From the NCBI RefSeq assembly GCF_001696455.1, contig NZ_MAUJ01000004.1, positions 62,001 to 126,000 of the forward strand: a stretch of DNA of 64,000 nt, read 5' to 3'. Of this stretch, positions 54,356-62,230 are shown one piece after another. This stretch comes from Pseudoalteromonas luteoviolacea. GTDB lineage: Bacteria > Pseudomonadota > Gammaproteobacteria > Enterobacterales > Alteromonadaceae. The notes under the pieces are model-generated. The model was not told the origin of the DNA, did no database searches, and was given only the letters and a program-made list of their open reading frames with translations. A program made the position numbers and the translations under genes. Position 1 is the stretch's first letter. Each line of letters begins with the position of its first letter.

Positions 54356-54751
54356 ATGGATGAGACTAGAATCTCCAAAATAATCTTAAGGATCACATGT
54401 GGTTCGTACATCATTTGGGGTTTTATCTTCCTTGCAATCTACGCAATTTCAAATACTGAAAAGTCCATAGAGTTCAGCCCTTTTGTTGTAAAGGTCTCCG
54501 TTATTTGTGTTTTATATGTTGTATCAATATTGCTTATTTATACATTACCCGACAAGAATCTAAGGCGCAGGACTTGGTCTTGGGGGTACTCTGCTATTTT
54601 CCATATAGGTTTATTGGTCTACATGTATTTCGCTAGCAAGTTAGGTTTTCTTATATTTATCATTCTACTCGCTGAAATACTTATCGCAGTTTTGGTTCTG
54701 ATGGGGTTATATCAGGCGTTGAAAGCAGGCTATGACTTAAAAAATATCTAA
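54356..54751 (+). CDS. Small membrane protein, unknown function
   Basis: The ATG at 54356 has AGGTG five bases upstream; an in-frame ATG at 54284 would add 24 residues of poor leader. The product is 131 residues with four hydrophobic segments (about ITCGSYIIWGFIFLAIY, VVKVSVICVLYVVSILLIY, AIFHIGLLVYMYFAS, FLIFIILLAEILIAVLVLMG), consistent with a four-helix inner-membrane protein. No family is recognised. It stands between two repeats of the GGGGTCAGAGT family and has no operon partner. Confidence 0.65.
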   Translation: MDETRISKIILRITCGSYIIWGFIFLAIYAISNTEKSIEFSPFVVKVSVICVLYVVSILLIYTLPDKNLRRRTWSWGYSAIFHIGLLVYMYFASKLGFLIFIILLAEILIAVLVLMGLYQALKAGYDLKNI

Positions 54752-54828
54752 CCTCGGTCAATCAACTCATGCCAACGAGTGCATATTTTCATAACCTGAT
54801 TGAGCGTCACAAGCTGAGACCACATAAA

Positions 54829-54858
54829 TCATCCATGACTCTGACCCCATTGAAATCC
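54829..54858 (-). repeat. GGGGTCAGAGT-family repeat, right half
   Basis: ATGACTCTGACCCCATTGAA within 54829-54858. A matching left arm is not clear; the sequence just after the upstream gene (CCTCGGTCAATCAACTCATG) may be its decayed remnant. Confidence 0.6.
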
Positions 54859-54977
54859 TACACATTTTTATACAAAATTCTTGGTGATACCCACTTGTCT
54901 GAGACTGAATAAAGTGGGTACAGTGTATTCTTTACGCTTTTTTGGTTTGATGGAAATAACCTCGTTTTTGGAACCGT

Positions 54978-55880
54978 ATGAAAATTAAATTACTTTTCGT
55001 TTTTTTATGTTCTTTGTTAGTTGCAAATCCTGCGGTGAGTTCAGAAAATCAAACGCTTTATGTATCATTAGATACTACGAATAAACATATGTTTATAAAA
55101 GCGAAGTTAGGCAGCAGTGTGATTAACTACTCGCTTCGTGAGCCCTCACAACAAACGCAATCTAATTTTAATTCGGCGTTATTGAAACTGAATAGTTGGG
55201 AGCTTGATAAGGCGTTTCTAAATCAAACTCTTGGTGACTATGAATTAGCGTTGTTTGAACCCATCAGCCCAATGCTTGATAAAGCGAAGCATATTCATTT
55301 TATGTTAGATAAGGGCAGTTTTGATTTCGCATTAGATCTTATCTCATATAAAGGGCAACCACTGTTCCTACAATACCCCGTGTCCTTTAGTTTTAAGCCT
55401 GTAAAAGTGACTGATGAATATCACTTTAATGAACAGGGTAATGGCTTGACTGTTAAAGATAAGACCACCGACCCTGAAAGCGCCTCATTACTGATATCTG
55501 AGATATTAACCAATACTAAACATTATGAAATGGAGGATATAAGCAAAGACCAACTGGTCAATAAGAAGAAACTAGATGTGGCGTTGTTGAGTTTGCATGG
55601 TATCGCAGATGAGAGCGAAGCCTTTATGCAATTGAATGATGAGCAGGTATATGCTGTTGATTTACTAAACCTTAATAGCGAGTTGATCTATTTAGATTCT
55701 TGCCAAATGGGATCGTCATATTCATTTGCAGCGATGTTTGCACAAAGCCCGATACAATTTATTGTGGCCCCGCTGTTTGATAACGAAGCCGGAGGTTCTT
55801 CATCACTCACAATTCAGTCTTTTTTTACCAAACTGAGTCAGAATATTGCACCAGCCAAAGCTTTATATTTGACAAGATAA
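54978..55880 (+). CDS. Secreted CHAT-domain (caspase-like) protein
   Basis: The protein has 300 residues. A signal peptide (about 1-22, ending AVSS) precedes a beta-rich region. The last ~100 residues match the CHAT caspase-like protease fold: LLSLHG with His207, LIYLDSCQMG with Cys242, then FIVAPLFDNEA and a final helix ALYLTR, as in the usual CHAT ending. The His/Cys pair is that of clan CD proteases. CHAT proteins with a signal peptide are unusual because most bacterial CHAT proteases are cytoplasmic and belong to signalling or defence modules. No partner gene is adjacent. The substrate is unknown. Confidence 0.72.
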   Translation: MKIKLLFVFLCSLLVANPAVSSENQTLYVSLDTTNKHMFIKAKLGSSVINYSLREPSQQTQSNFNSALLKLNSWELDKAFLNQTLGDYELALFEPISPMLDKAKHIHFMLDKGSFDFALDLISYKGQPLFLQYPVSFSFKPVKVTDEYHFNEQGNGLTVKDKTTDPESASLLISEILTNTKHYEMEDISKDQLVNKKKLDVALLSLHGIADESEAFMQLNDEQVYAVDLLNLNSELIYLDSCQMGSSYSFAAMFAQSPIQFIVAPLFDNEAGGSSSLTIQSFFTKLSQNIAPAKALYLTR

Positions 55881-55966
55881 GCATTGTTTAATCGATACAG
55901 CAAGGCAGAAAACTTTACCACAGCGATTTGGAAAGCTTATCCATTTCGGGTGATACAAACTCGTTA

Positions 55967-56094
55967 GAATCAATGGGGTCAGAGTAAATCGATCCTGCTT
56001 TCATAATTCCACAGCCCTTTTTAAAGCCTGTGAAGCTAAGGAGGGTAGGCCGCGATGCAATTAAAAAATCATGTACTCTGACCCCATTGATTCC
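55967..56094. repeat. GGGGTCAGAGT-family repeat element
   Basis: Left arm GAATCAATGGGGTCAGAGT and right arm TGTACTCTGACCCCATTGAT, about 128 bp in all. The inner sequence begins GATCCTGCTTTCATAATT, close to the copy at 54049-54190. It lies 86 bp after the CHAT gene and 38 bp before the desaturase start. Confidence 0.8.
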
Positions 56095-56132
56095 GGTATG
56101 ATAATGGCATCAACCAGTTAGCAAAGTTATGA

Positions 56133-57116
56133 ATGTCAAAATTAACCGCGAAGCAGAACATCAAAGCGATTGTGACTGCAATTAACGCCGAAGAGACATC
56201 GCTTAGGGCGCGTTACCCTATTCTTAAATGGCAAAACGGTATCGCCATGGTCATTTTGCTGTTGTCATTGTGTTCATTCATAGGCGTTGCGACGCTATAT
56301 TATGTCGCGGCGATACCGGCGTGGCTGTGTATTGTATTGGTAGCCTTGATTACTTCCATTGCCCATGAGCTTGAGCACGACTTGCTCCACAAGCAGTATT
56401 TTAGTAAACACCCGCTTATACATAACTTTATGATGTTAACTGTGTGGCTAATGCGACCAAATACGGTAAACCCCTGGTATCGTAGAAAAATTCATTTACA
56501 CCACCATAAAGTGTCTGGTACCTCTCAAGATTTAGAAGAGCGCTTAGTGGGTAATGGTATTCAGTCACCTTTTTTGAGAGCGGTGGTGATTGCTGATGGG
56601 TTGCTTGGTTTATTACTCAATACAAAGCGCTTTAGTAAAGAAATTCGTGGTTTTAAGTTTTTACAGGTATTTAATGCCGGTGCGCCGCTTGCGACCGCTT
56701 ACTTTGCGATTTTATATGGTGTGATTGCTTACTATGCGCTGCAATTTGTTCAGCCATTTGAAGTGCCTGGCTGGGGAGTCGAGTTACTTGAGGTCGCTGA
56801 GCTTTTGATGGTGGTGCTGATTTTGCCAAATGTTATCCGCTCGTTTTCGCTTAATTTGGTGACCTCTTCAATGCATTATTATGGCGGTGTGAATAATGTC
56901 TTGGAGCAAACGCATGTGATCACCAGCCGCTGGTTTTTACCTTTTCAGTTATTTTGTTTTGACTTCGGCCGTACACACACCATTCATCATTTTGTGTCTA
57001 ATCAGCCATTTTATATTCGACAAATGATAAGTAAAAAAATACGGCCAATTATGGCCCTACACGGTGTACGATTTGATGATTTGCAAAGCTTAAAACATGC
57101 AAACCAGTACCGATAA
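56133..57116 (+). CDS. Fatty acid desaturase
   Basis: The protein has 327 residues. The three histidine boxes of membrane di-iron desaturases are present: H78-ELEHDLLH-86, H121-LHHHK-126 and H282-TIHHF in the C-terminal part. Four hydrophobic segments are predicted, two near residues 35-75 and two around 180-240. The family introduces double bonds into acyl chains or hydroxylates them, in the inner membrane. The exact substrate cannot be told; the HELEHDLLH first box is also seen in hydroxylases. It is a single-gene unit with repeat elements on both sides. Confidence 0.82.
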   Translation: MSKLTAKQNIKAIVTAINAEETSLRARYPILKWQNGIAMVILLLSLCSFIGVATLYYVAAIPAWLCIVLVALITSIAHELEHDLLHKQYFSKHPLIHNFMMLTVWLMRPNTVNPWYRRKIHLHHHKVSGTSQDLEERLVGNGIQSPFLRAVVIADGLLGLLLNTKRFSKEIRGFKFLQVFNAGAPLATAYFAILYGVIAYYALQFVQPFEVPGWGVELLEVAELLMVVLILPNVIRSFSLNLVTSSMHYYGGVNNVLEQTHVITSRWFLPFQLFCFDFGRTHTIHHFVSNQPFYIRQMISKKIRPIMALHGVRFDDLQSLKHANQYR

Positions 57117-57124
57117 AATCAGGT

Positions 57125-57277
57125 AAATCAAAGGGGTCAGAGTCATTTGATCCCTTTTTAAAATACCTAGCTTTCATCGATTGTTTAAAAGCCAAAGAGC
57201 ACGTGCGTTCATAGTCTGATTGAGGTCAGTTGCCTTAGGCTGCCAGAACAATCAACGACTCTGACCCCGTTGAAACT
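57125..57277. repeat. GGGGTCAGAGT-family repeat element between convergent genes
   Basis: Left arm ATCAAAGGGGTCAGAGTCAT from about 57126 and right arm ACGACTCTGACCCCGTTGAA up to 57274. It fills the gap between the desaturase gene and the convergent gene ending at 57276, where the right arm abuts the stop codon. The inverted arms could form a hairpin that ends both transcripts. Confidence 0.75.
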
Positions 57278-57632
57278 AATGCACGGTAATTGGGTTATCA
57301 TTGACCACCAAAGACTGGCCATTTTTTTGGGCACGAAGAAAGCTCGAAACCAGAATATCATTGGACAAGGTATTGATATCGTCGACCTCTTCGACCATAC
57401 AAAACATAATGGAGTCCCAGCCTAAATCTTTAATAAAGGTTTTGAGTTGCTTGATGTTATCTTGGTAGTTTTCATCCGTTGTTAAAAGGCCGATTGAGTG
57501 CTTATTGCCTAGTTTGTACTTTCCTTGGTGAGTGGTTGAGCATTTGGCATACCCGCTTAAAACATACACTGTATTTGCGCTTTTATTCATAGTGGAGACA
57601 TTATTTAATCTAACTTTGATTTTGTAATGCAC
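57276..57632 (-). CDS. Hypothetical protein
   Basis: The protein has 118 residues, or 104 if the ATG at 57590 is used (product MNKSANTVYVLSG); neither start has a strong ribosome site. The sequence holds KCSTTHQGKYKLGNK and a helical region KQLKTFIKDLGWDSIMFCMVEE; it has no signal peptide or membrane segment. I recognise no family. It is a lone gene on the minus strand within the accessory region, bounded by repeat elements on both sides. Confidence 0.5.
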   Translation of the reverse strand: MHYKIKVRLNNVSTMNKSANTVYVLSGYAKCSTTHQGKYKLGNKHSIGLLTTDENYQDNIKQLKTFIKDLGWDSIMFCMVEEVDDINTLSNDILVSSFLRAQKNGQSLVVNDNPITVH

Positions 57633-57758
57633 ATTTCAAACCAAGATAATAACTACCTCTTTATTTTTGTCTTAAGAATTGAAAATAAAGAGAATTAACC
57701 TCTATTCTAATCAAGTTGCAATGTCACCTAAGGTGTCAATTTTTTGCTAGTGTAGCTT

Positions 57759-57949
57759 AAATCAATGGGGTCAGAAATCAATGGGGTCAGAGTCGTTGAA
57801 TACCTTCAAAAGCTCCCTATATGCGTCAATGCATAACAAGCTAAAAGGTGAGTAATATTATCGCTTTCAATAAGAATGGTACGTGAAGTTTATAGCAAGC
57901 AATCAATTGACTCTGACCCCATTGATTAGACTCTGACCCCATTTATTAG
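57759..57949. repeat. GGGGTCAGAGT-family repeat element with both ends doubled
   Basis: The left end has two copies of ATCAATGGGGTCAGA in tandem (from about 57760 and 57777) and the right end has two copies of GACTCTGACCCCAT (near 57909 and 57928). It is 191 bp in all. The doubled arms on both sides suggest one copy inserted inside another or arm duplication. Confidence 0.8.
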
Positions 57950-58020
57950 AAATTCGGGTAAACATGTGACAGCAACTTATAGCTATTTTCACCAAGCTTC
58001 AATTTGAGGAGCCTCATAAA

Positions 58021-58047
58021 ATGACGGCAACATTGAAGCCAGAGTGA
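58021..58047 (+). CDS. Possible 8-codon leader peptide before the nitrilase-like gene
   Basis: ATG at 58021 with GAGGAG nine to fourteen bases upstream encodes MTATLKPE and stops at 58045-58047, nine bases before the ATG of the next gene. The ribosome site is better placed for this leader than for the main gene, so translation of the main gene may be coupled to it. It may equally be chance. Confidence 0.3.
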   Translation: MTATLKPE

Positions 58048-58055
58048 GAATTAAT

Positions 58056-59978
58056 ATGCCAGAAAAAGTACAGTTTATCGGTTATGCCATCAATACCGGG
58101 CCAATAAAAGTCGGATCAAAGAAACAGTACCTTGGTCTTGCCGACGAAGTTGAAGACTATACTGCGCGCGTAGCCCTATTAAAAACCGTATTCGACAAAG
58201 CAGCTGCGTCGAGCAAGGTCGATGCTGACGCCACCAAGGTCTTAGTGATCCCTGAGTTCTTTTTCCGAGGTCAAAATGGTGCCTATAAACTATCTACGGT
58301 GAACGGTCATGGCGACCCAAAGAAAAAAGGCTCTCGGGGGTTGGTCGGAGAGCTGCAAGAGTTGGTGAAAGACAAGAAATGGGATAAATGGGTGTTCGTA
58401 TTCGGTTCAGTCATTGCCTATAATGCAGCAACCAAATCAAAAAGTGTCCAAGTTAGCGACATTATCATGCCGTTTTACAAACCTACTGATACCACCAAGT
58501 TAAACGTTGATAAACCAGTAGACAACAACAATTTCACAGTGGAAGAGTTTTTCCGTTTGATAGTCTTAACCACAGAGTTAAAAGTTGCTCTGGCAAAAGA
58601 CAATCAAACTAAGTTATTGGGTAACTTGGACTCATTAGCCAAGTTAACGGCGACCAACCTGATCCGCAAAGAAGCCATCGGTAATGTTGAAGTAAAAAGA
58701 GTTGCTGATGCGGTAAATACTGAATGTACCAGAGATGTCTTTACTAAGGTTATCGACAGTAAGTCACAACAAAAATATGCCAAGAAATACCCTTTTGATT
58801 GGACATTTTCCGAAGATAAAAGCAAAGCTCTGGATGCTTATAATATTTCCTTAATTATAGAAGGGGGGTTTGAGCAGATAGATCAAGGGTTCAAAAATAC
58901 TCATATCGCCATGAAGAAGTACAAGTCTCCTATTGATTTTATTAAGAAAAAAGATGTTGATAACTCGGTCGCCGGTCTTTACAAAGGCAATGTTGCTGAT
59001 GTGATAGCCGATTTAAAAGGCGGTAATGATGACGAAGTCTCCCACATTGACCCTTGGCATCTACTTAAATACACAGAAAATGCCGACAATATAATCAGCA
59101 AGGTGGACGTTGATACTGCTAGCGAGAACTACAAGGCCCTTAATAATGCCAAAGACTATGGCGAAACCACCAGTACCAAACGTTCCTGGGTGTTTTTCAC
59201 CAAGCAAGTTACAGGCTTCAATGACGCAGCAGAAAACTTAGATCCTTTGGGATTTTTTAAGGTCAAAAACCTCACTTTTGCCATTGATTTGTGTCTCGAC
59301 CATGCTAAAGGTGTCAGCAAAGCCATAATCAATGGACTCAATGACAATGAAATGAAAGTCGTTATTGACAAGGTGCTGCCAAAAGCCTCACAAACTCTTG
59401 TTCAAGGAGCTACAGCCGGTGTGGATATTCATTTGGTACCTTCTTGTGGCTTGAGTATCAGTGCCTCAGGCAATGTGGCAAAAACGAACGGGTACATATT
59501 TAATTGTGACGGGCTCAATTATAAGTATGAAAAACATACCAACATCAAACCTGGAGATACATTTCGGTTAGATATTAAAGGTGGTCTGCTCGATACGGGC
59601 GGATATAAATCTATGGCCAACACTTCAACTACCTTAGGCATGGCCCATACTGGACTGATGAAAGTAACTAACTTGGATATGGGATTAACCAACAAAAGCA
59701 CATTTGCGCCAGTCAATACCCAGACAGATATGCACCAAGAGCCGATGGCGATAACCGAGATCTCCTTAAGCGGCTCTCCAATAAAAGCCGTGGTGTCTGG
59801 TGGTAGTCCTCTATCAACCATCACAGTTGATACCTTGTTTAACCAAGGCAGCACTACAAAATCTTTAGGTAACTTACCAACTTATTCTCACTTGAATGTA
59901 TTAGGTACTATCAATGATGTTAAAAAAGCCGGTTGTCCAGGTGGTGCCCTACACATTTATAAAACAGTAACAATTTAA
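58056..59978 (+). CDS. Nitrilase-superfamily-like protein with large insertion
   Basis: The ATG at 58056 gives 640 residues; an in-frame GTG at 58044 would add four. The carbon-nitrogen hydrolase pattern is readable, numbering from the GTG: Glu71 in KVLVIPEFFF, a possible Lys in KNTHIAMKKYKSP, and Cys417 in LTFAIDLCLDHAKG, the Glu-Lys-Cys triad order of nitrilases. The spacing is much longer than in usual nitrilases (~280-340 residues), with added segments between strands and a further C-terminal domain of about 150 residues. Whether it is an active amidase or nitrilase is not known. It lies alone after a doubled repeat; a short leader frame precedes it. Confidence 0.6.
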   Translation: MPEKVQFIGYAINTGPIKVGSKKQYLGLADEVEDYTARVALLKTVFDKAAASSKVDADATKVLVIPEFFFRGQNGAYKLSTVNGHGDPKKKGSRGLVGELQELVKDKKWDKWVFVFGSVIAYNAATKSKSVQVSDIIMPFYKPTDTTKLNVDKPVDNNNFTVEEFFRLIVLTTELKVALAKDNQTKLLGNLDSLAKLTATNLIRKEAIGNVEVKRVADAVNTECTRDVFTKVIDSKSQQKYAKKYPFDWTFSEDKSKALDAYNISLIIEGGFEQIDQGFKNTHIAMKKYKSPIDFIKKKDVDNSVAGLYKGNVADVIADLKGGNDDEVSHIDPWHLLKYTENADNIISKVDVDTASENYKALNNAKDYGETTSTKRSWVFFTKQVTGFNDAAENLDPLGFFKVKNLTFAIDLCLDHAKGVSKAIINGLNDNEMKVVIDKVLPKASQTLVQGATAGVDIHLVPSCGLSISASGNVAKTNGYIFNCDGLNYKYEKHTNIKPGDTFRLDIKGGLLDTGGYKSMANTSTTLGMAHTGLMKVTNLDMGLTNKSTFAPVNTQTDMHQEPMAITEISLSGSPIKAVVSGGSPLSTITVDTLFNQGSTTKSLGNLPTYSHLNVLGTINDVKKAGCPGGALHIYKTVTI

Positions 59979-60282
59979 AATAGCCATAAAACAGTGGCTG
60001 CGACAACTTGTAGTCATCTGGATATTGCTGGATTAGCATCAAGTATTAGTCAGAATTATACAGGTGACTACTTAAACTCGGGCAACAAGTTTTGGAGGCG
60101 CGTCATTGAGCCCGCTATAAAGTTCTCATTGCTAATTAGCACTTCAAAAGCTCAAGAATAATTGATGTTAACCCGTTTCAAGGCGATTAAATAATAGTTG
60201 ATTAAGGGTCATATAAGCATTCAAAACCACTGGCTTCGTTGGTCGCAGTCAACGAAGCAGAGTCCAAGTTTCTTAATTGTCT
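59979..60282. other. Intergenic stretch without features
   Basis: 304 bp between the nitrilase-like gene and the convergent membrane-protein gene. No coding frame, repeat or clear terminator seen. Confidence 0.5.
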
Positions 60283-60831
60283 TTATTCAGATACTGTGTT
60301 TGATGTTTTCAAACGCGTTATAAGTGGTTTGATACAAAAATGTGCAAATACAGAAGCCGCGACAAATAACACCACACCAACAAATGGGATCATAGGGCCT
60401 GTAAAATATGCCCCTCCTAGTACATAACCGACAATGGCCTCAATTCGATATAGCGGTAAAAAGAGCGCAATCAGTATGAGTAACATCAATATAGATACCG
60501 CGGCCGTTGAATAACCTAGTATAAAAACAGTCGATTGAACAAGACTTATAAGTAACATGGCTAAAAAGCTAGCGTAAGCCACTTTATTAAATTTAGAGTG
60601 TGTCAGCCGATCATTTAAATGTTGACCTCTTTGCTCAATACTATAAGCGGTTATCCACACTAAAAACGGTAGGATCACAAGCCCCCACCAATTTGACAAA
60701 CCAGGCATGTCCTCTCGTGCTAAAAAGTGATGGGTGACAACGCCGCCATTCAAGCTCTCCCATATTAATAGAGCGATTTGGCAAGCAACAACAGTCGCCA
60801 TGAGGTAATTTCTTATTCTTTTTATATCCAT
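60283..60831 (-). CDS. Multi-pass membrane protein, unknown function
   Basis: The protein has 182 residues with AAGGA before the ATG. It has five hydrophobic segments: YLMATVVACQIALLIW near the start, LVILPFLVWITAYS, VAYASFLAMLLISLVQSTVF, ILMLLILIALFLPLY and FVGVVLFVAASVFAHF. The loop after the first helix carries HHFLAREDMPGLSNWWG, which may be a functional site. I do not recognise a family. It is a single gene in the repeat-rich region. Confidence 0.7.
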   Translation of the reverse strand: MDIKRIRNYLMATVVACQIALLIWESLNGGVVTHHFLAREDMPGLSNWWGLVILPFLVWITAYSIEQRGQHLNDRLTHSKFNKVAYASFLAMLLISLVQSTVFILGYSTAAVSILMLLILIALFLPLYRIEAIVGYVLGGAYFTGPMIPFVGVVLFVAASVFAHFCIKPLITRLKTSNTVSE

Positions 60832-61004
60832 AACACAGTTCCTTATTTCATACAGTCAGTGCAACATAACCATACTGAGCAATAAGCGCACCAAATATAA
60901 AGTTTAATATTTTCAATGGGTTGTTTTTTATTCGGTGGTGCAGTTTTTCTCAGCTACCAATTGTTAGTGATTTTACTAAATAAGTAGTGTGATTCAGCAT
61001 GGAA

Positions 61005-61150
61005 GAATCAATGGGGTCAGAGTCGTTGATCCCTTTAAAAAGCCTCAGCTCTCAATATGACTTCAAAGATAAAGAATGGGTGGCTGCTTAATCTCAAATG
61101 AAGCCCATAGGTCCAAAGCCAACTAAGCGGTTTGTAATCAAGGACTCTTA
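61005..61150. repeat. GGGGTCAGAGT-family repeat element, right end decayed
   Basis: Left arm GAATCAATGGGGTCAGAGTC at 61005-61024, followed by GTTGATCCC. A decayed right end, ATCAAGGACTCT, is found near 61137, where the CCCC part is lost. It is within the 440-bp gap before the AAA ATPase gene. Confidence 0.65.
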
Positions 61151-61270
61151 ATTACAACTTCTCTTTGTAAACTCAGGTAATCGTGGCTTGTAGGCGGTTT
61201 AATATGGTGATAGCGTACCGAAAACTTCATTCATATTAGTTTATTTGCTCGAAATAAAGTATTTTGGTGA

Positions 61271-62038
61271 ATGCTAGTACTCAAAATACGCAATGGCACA
61301 AAAAGTATGAGTTTTTCAGACAGACCTTACCTCAGAGAGATTCAATTAAAGCGCGACAAGATAGAGAGCTTCGAGGTTTATCCTTTTAGTATTCCAGCGA
61401 TCAACGAGCTAGATCATTTAGAGTTTCATCCCGATGTGACCTTTTTTGTAGGAGAAAATGGGTCGGGCAAGTCAACGCTGGTTGAAGCAATCGCAGTCGC
61501 TATGGGGTTTAATGCCGAAGGAGGCACTAAGCAATCAACGTTTGCTACCAATAAAACCCATTCGGTTTTGTATGAGTACCTCAAGCCAATTAGAAGCTTC
61601 AAGCACCCAAGAGATGGCTATTTTTTGCGTGCAGAAAGTTTTTACAACTTAGCGACCCTGATGGATGAGGTTGGATACCTTCAGAGTTATGGAGGGACGT
61701 CTCTGCACCAACAGTCACACGGTGAATCATTTATGGCGACTTTGGTGAACAAGTTGCGCGGTGATGGCTTATACATTATGGATGAACCCGAGGCTGCGTT
61801 ATCACCTGCGCGTCAAATGGCTGCAGTATCTGCTATCCACCAATTGGTACAGGAGAATTCTCAATTTATAATTGCAACGCATTCACCAATTTTATTGGCA
61901 TACCCAAGAGCAAAAATCTATCAGTTCTCACAGGCTGGCATACATGAAGTGGCTTACGAAGATACTGAACACTACGCAATTACGAAAGATTTTTTGAATC
62001 ATCATGCGCAAATGATGCGCGTACTGATGGAAGACTAA
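61271..62038 (+). CDS. AAA-type ATPase, OLD/RecF-like ATP-binding protein
   Basis: The protein has up to 255 residues; an ATG at 61307 would give 243 and is equally possible, since neither has a strong ribosome site. Landmarks are REIQLKRDKIESFEVYPF near the start, Walker A GENGSGKST (residues 61-69), a short helical insertion, a signature-like SHGESFMA, Walker B LYIMDEPEAAL (Asp171-Glu172) and the ATHSPILLA H-loop. This is a common single-domain ABC-type ATPase related to the AAA15/21 group. Its partner, if any, is not obvious. The gene's stop codon is the start of the repeat at 62037. Confidence 0.8.
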   Translation: MLVLKIRNGTKSMSFSDRPYLREIQLKRDKIESFEVYPFSIPAINELDHLEFHPDVTFFVGENGSGKSTLVEAIAVAMGFNAEGGTKQSTFATNKTHSVLYEYLKPIRSFKHPRDGYFLRAESFYNLATLMDEVGYLQSYGGTSLHQQSHGESFMATLVNKLRGDGLYIMDEPEAALSPARQMAAVSAIHQLVQENSQFIIATHSPILLAYPRAKIYQFSQAGIHEVAYEDTEHYAITKDFLNHHAQMMRVLMED

Positions 62039-62066
62039 ATCAAAGGGGTCAGAGTCATTTGATCCC
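62037..62066 (+). repeat. GGGGTCAGAGT-family repeat, left half
   Basis: ATCAAAGGGGTCAGAGTCAT from the stop codon of the AAA ATPase gene, followed by TTGATCCC. No right arm is clear. It is the last copy in the window. Confidence 0.7.
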
Positions 62067-62230
62067 ATAAATGATTAACTCGTAGTCCTCGTAAGGGGGA
62101 GTTCCTTGTGAGGGAGAAAGTTGCGTATGGAGCATCAATGGTGATGGCGCTGTAAATCCGTTATTCGATGTTGTTATTTTTTTGGCACGAGCTAGTTTGT
62201 TAATATAGTAACTATGCACCAAAGCAAGCT

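Noticed and set aside
54978-55880. CHAT gene as a truncated pseudogene
   Set aside because: The end ALYLTR matches the usual final helix of CHAT domains and the frame is intact, so it appears complete.
44464-62066. Integron gene-cassette array with attC sites
   Set aside because: The repeats have no R/L core sites of the RYYYAAC/GTTRRRY type, no integrase is present, and genes lie on both strands.
44464-62066. CRISPR array
   Set aside because: The repeats are widely and unevenly spaced, face both ways and have genes between them, with no cas genes.
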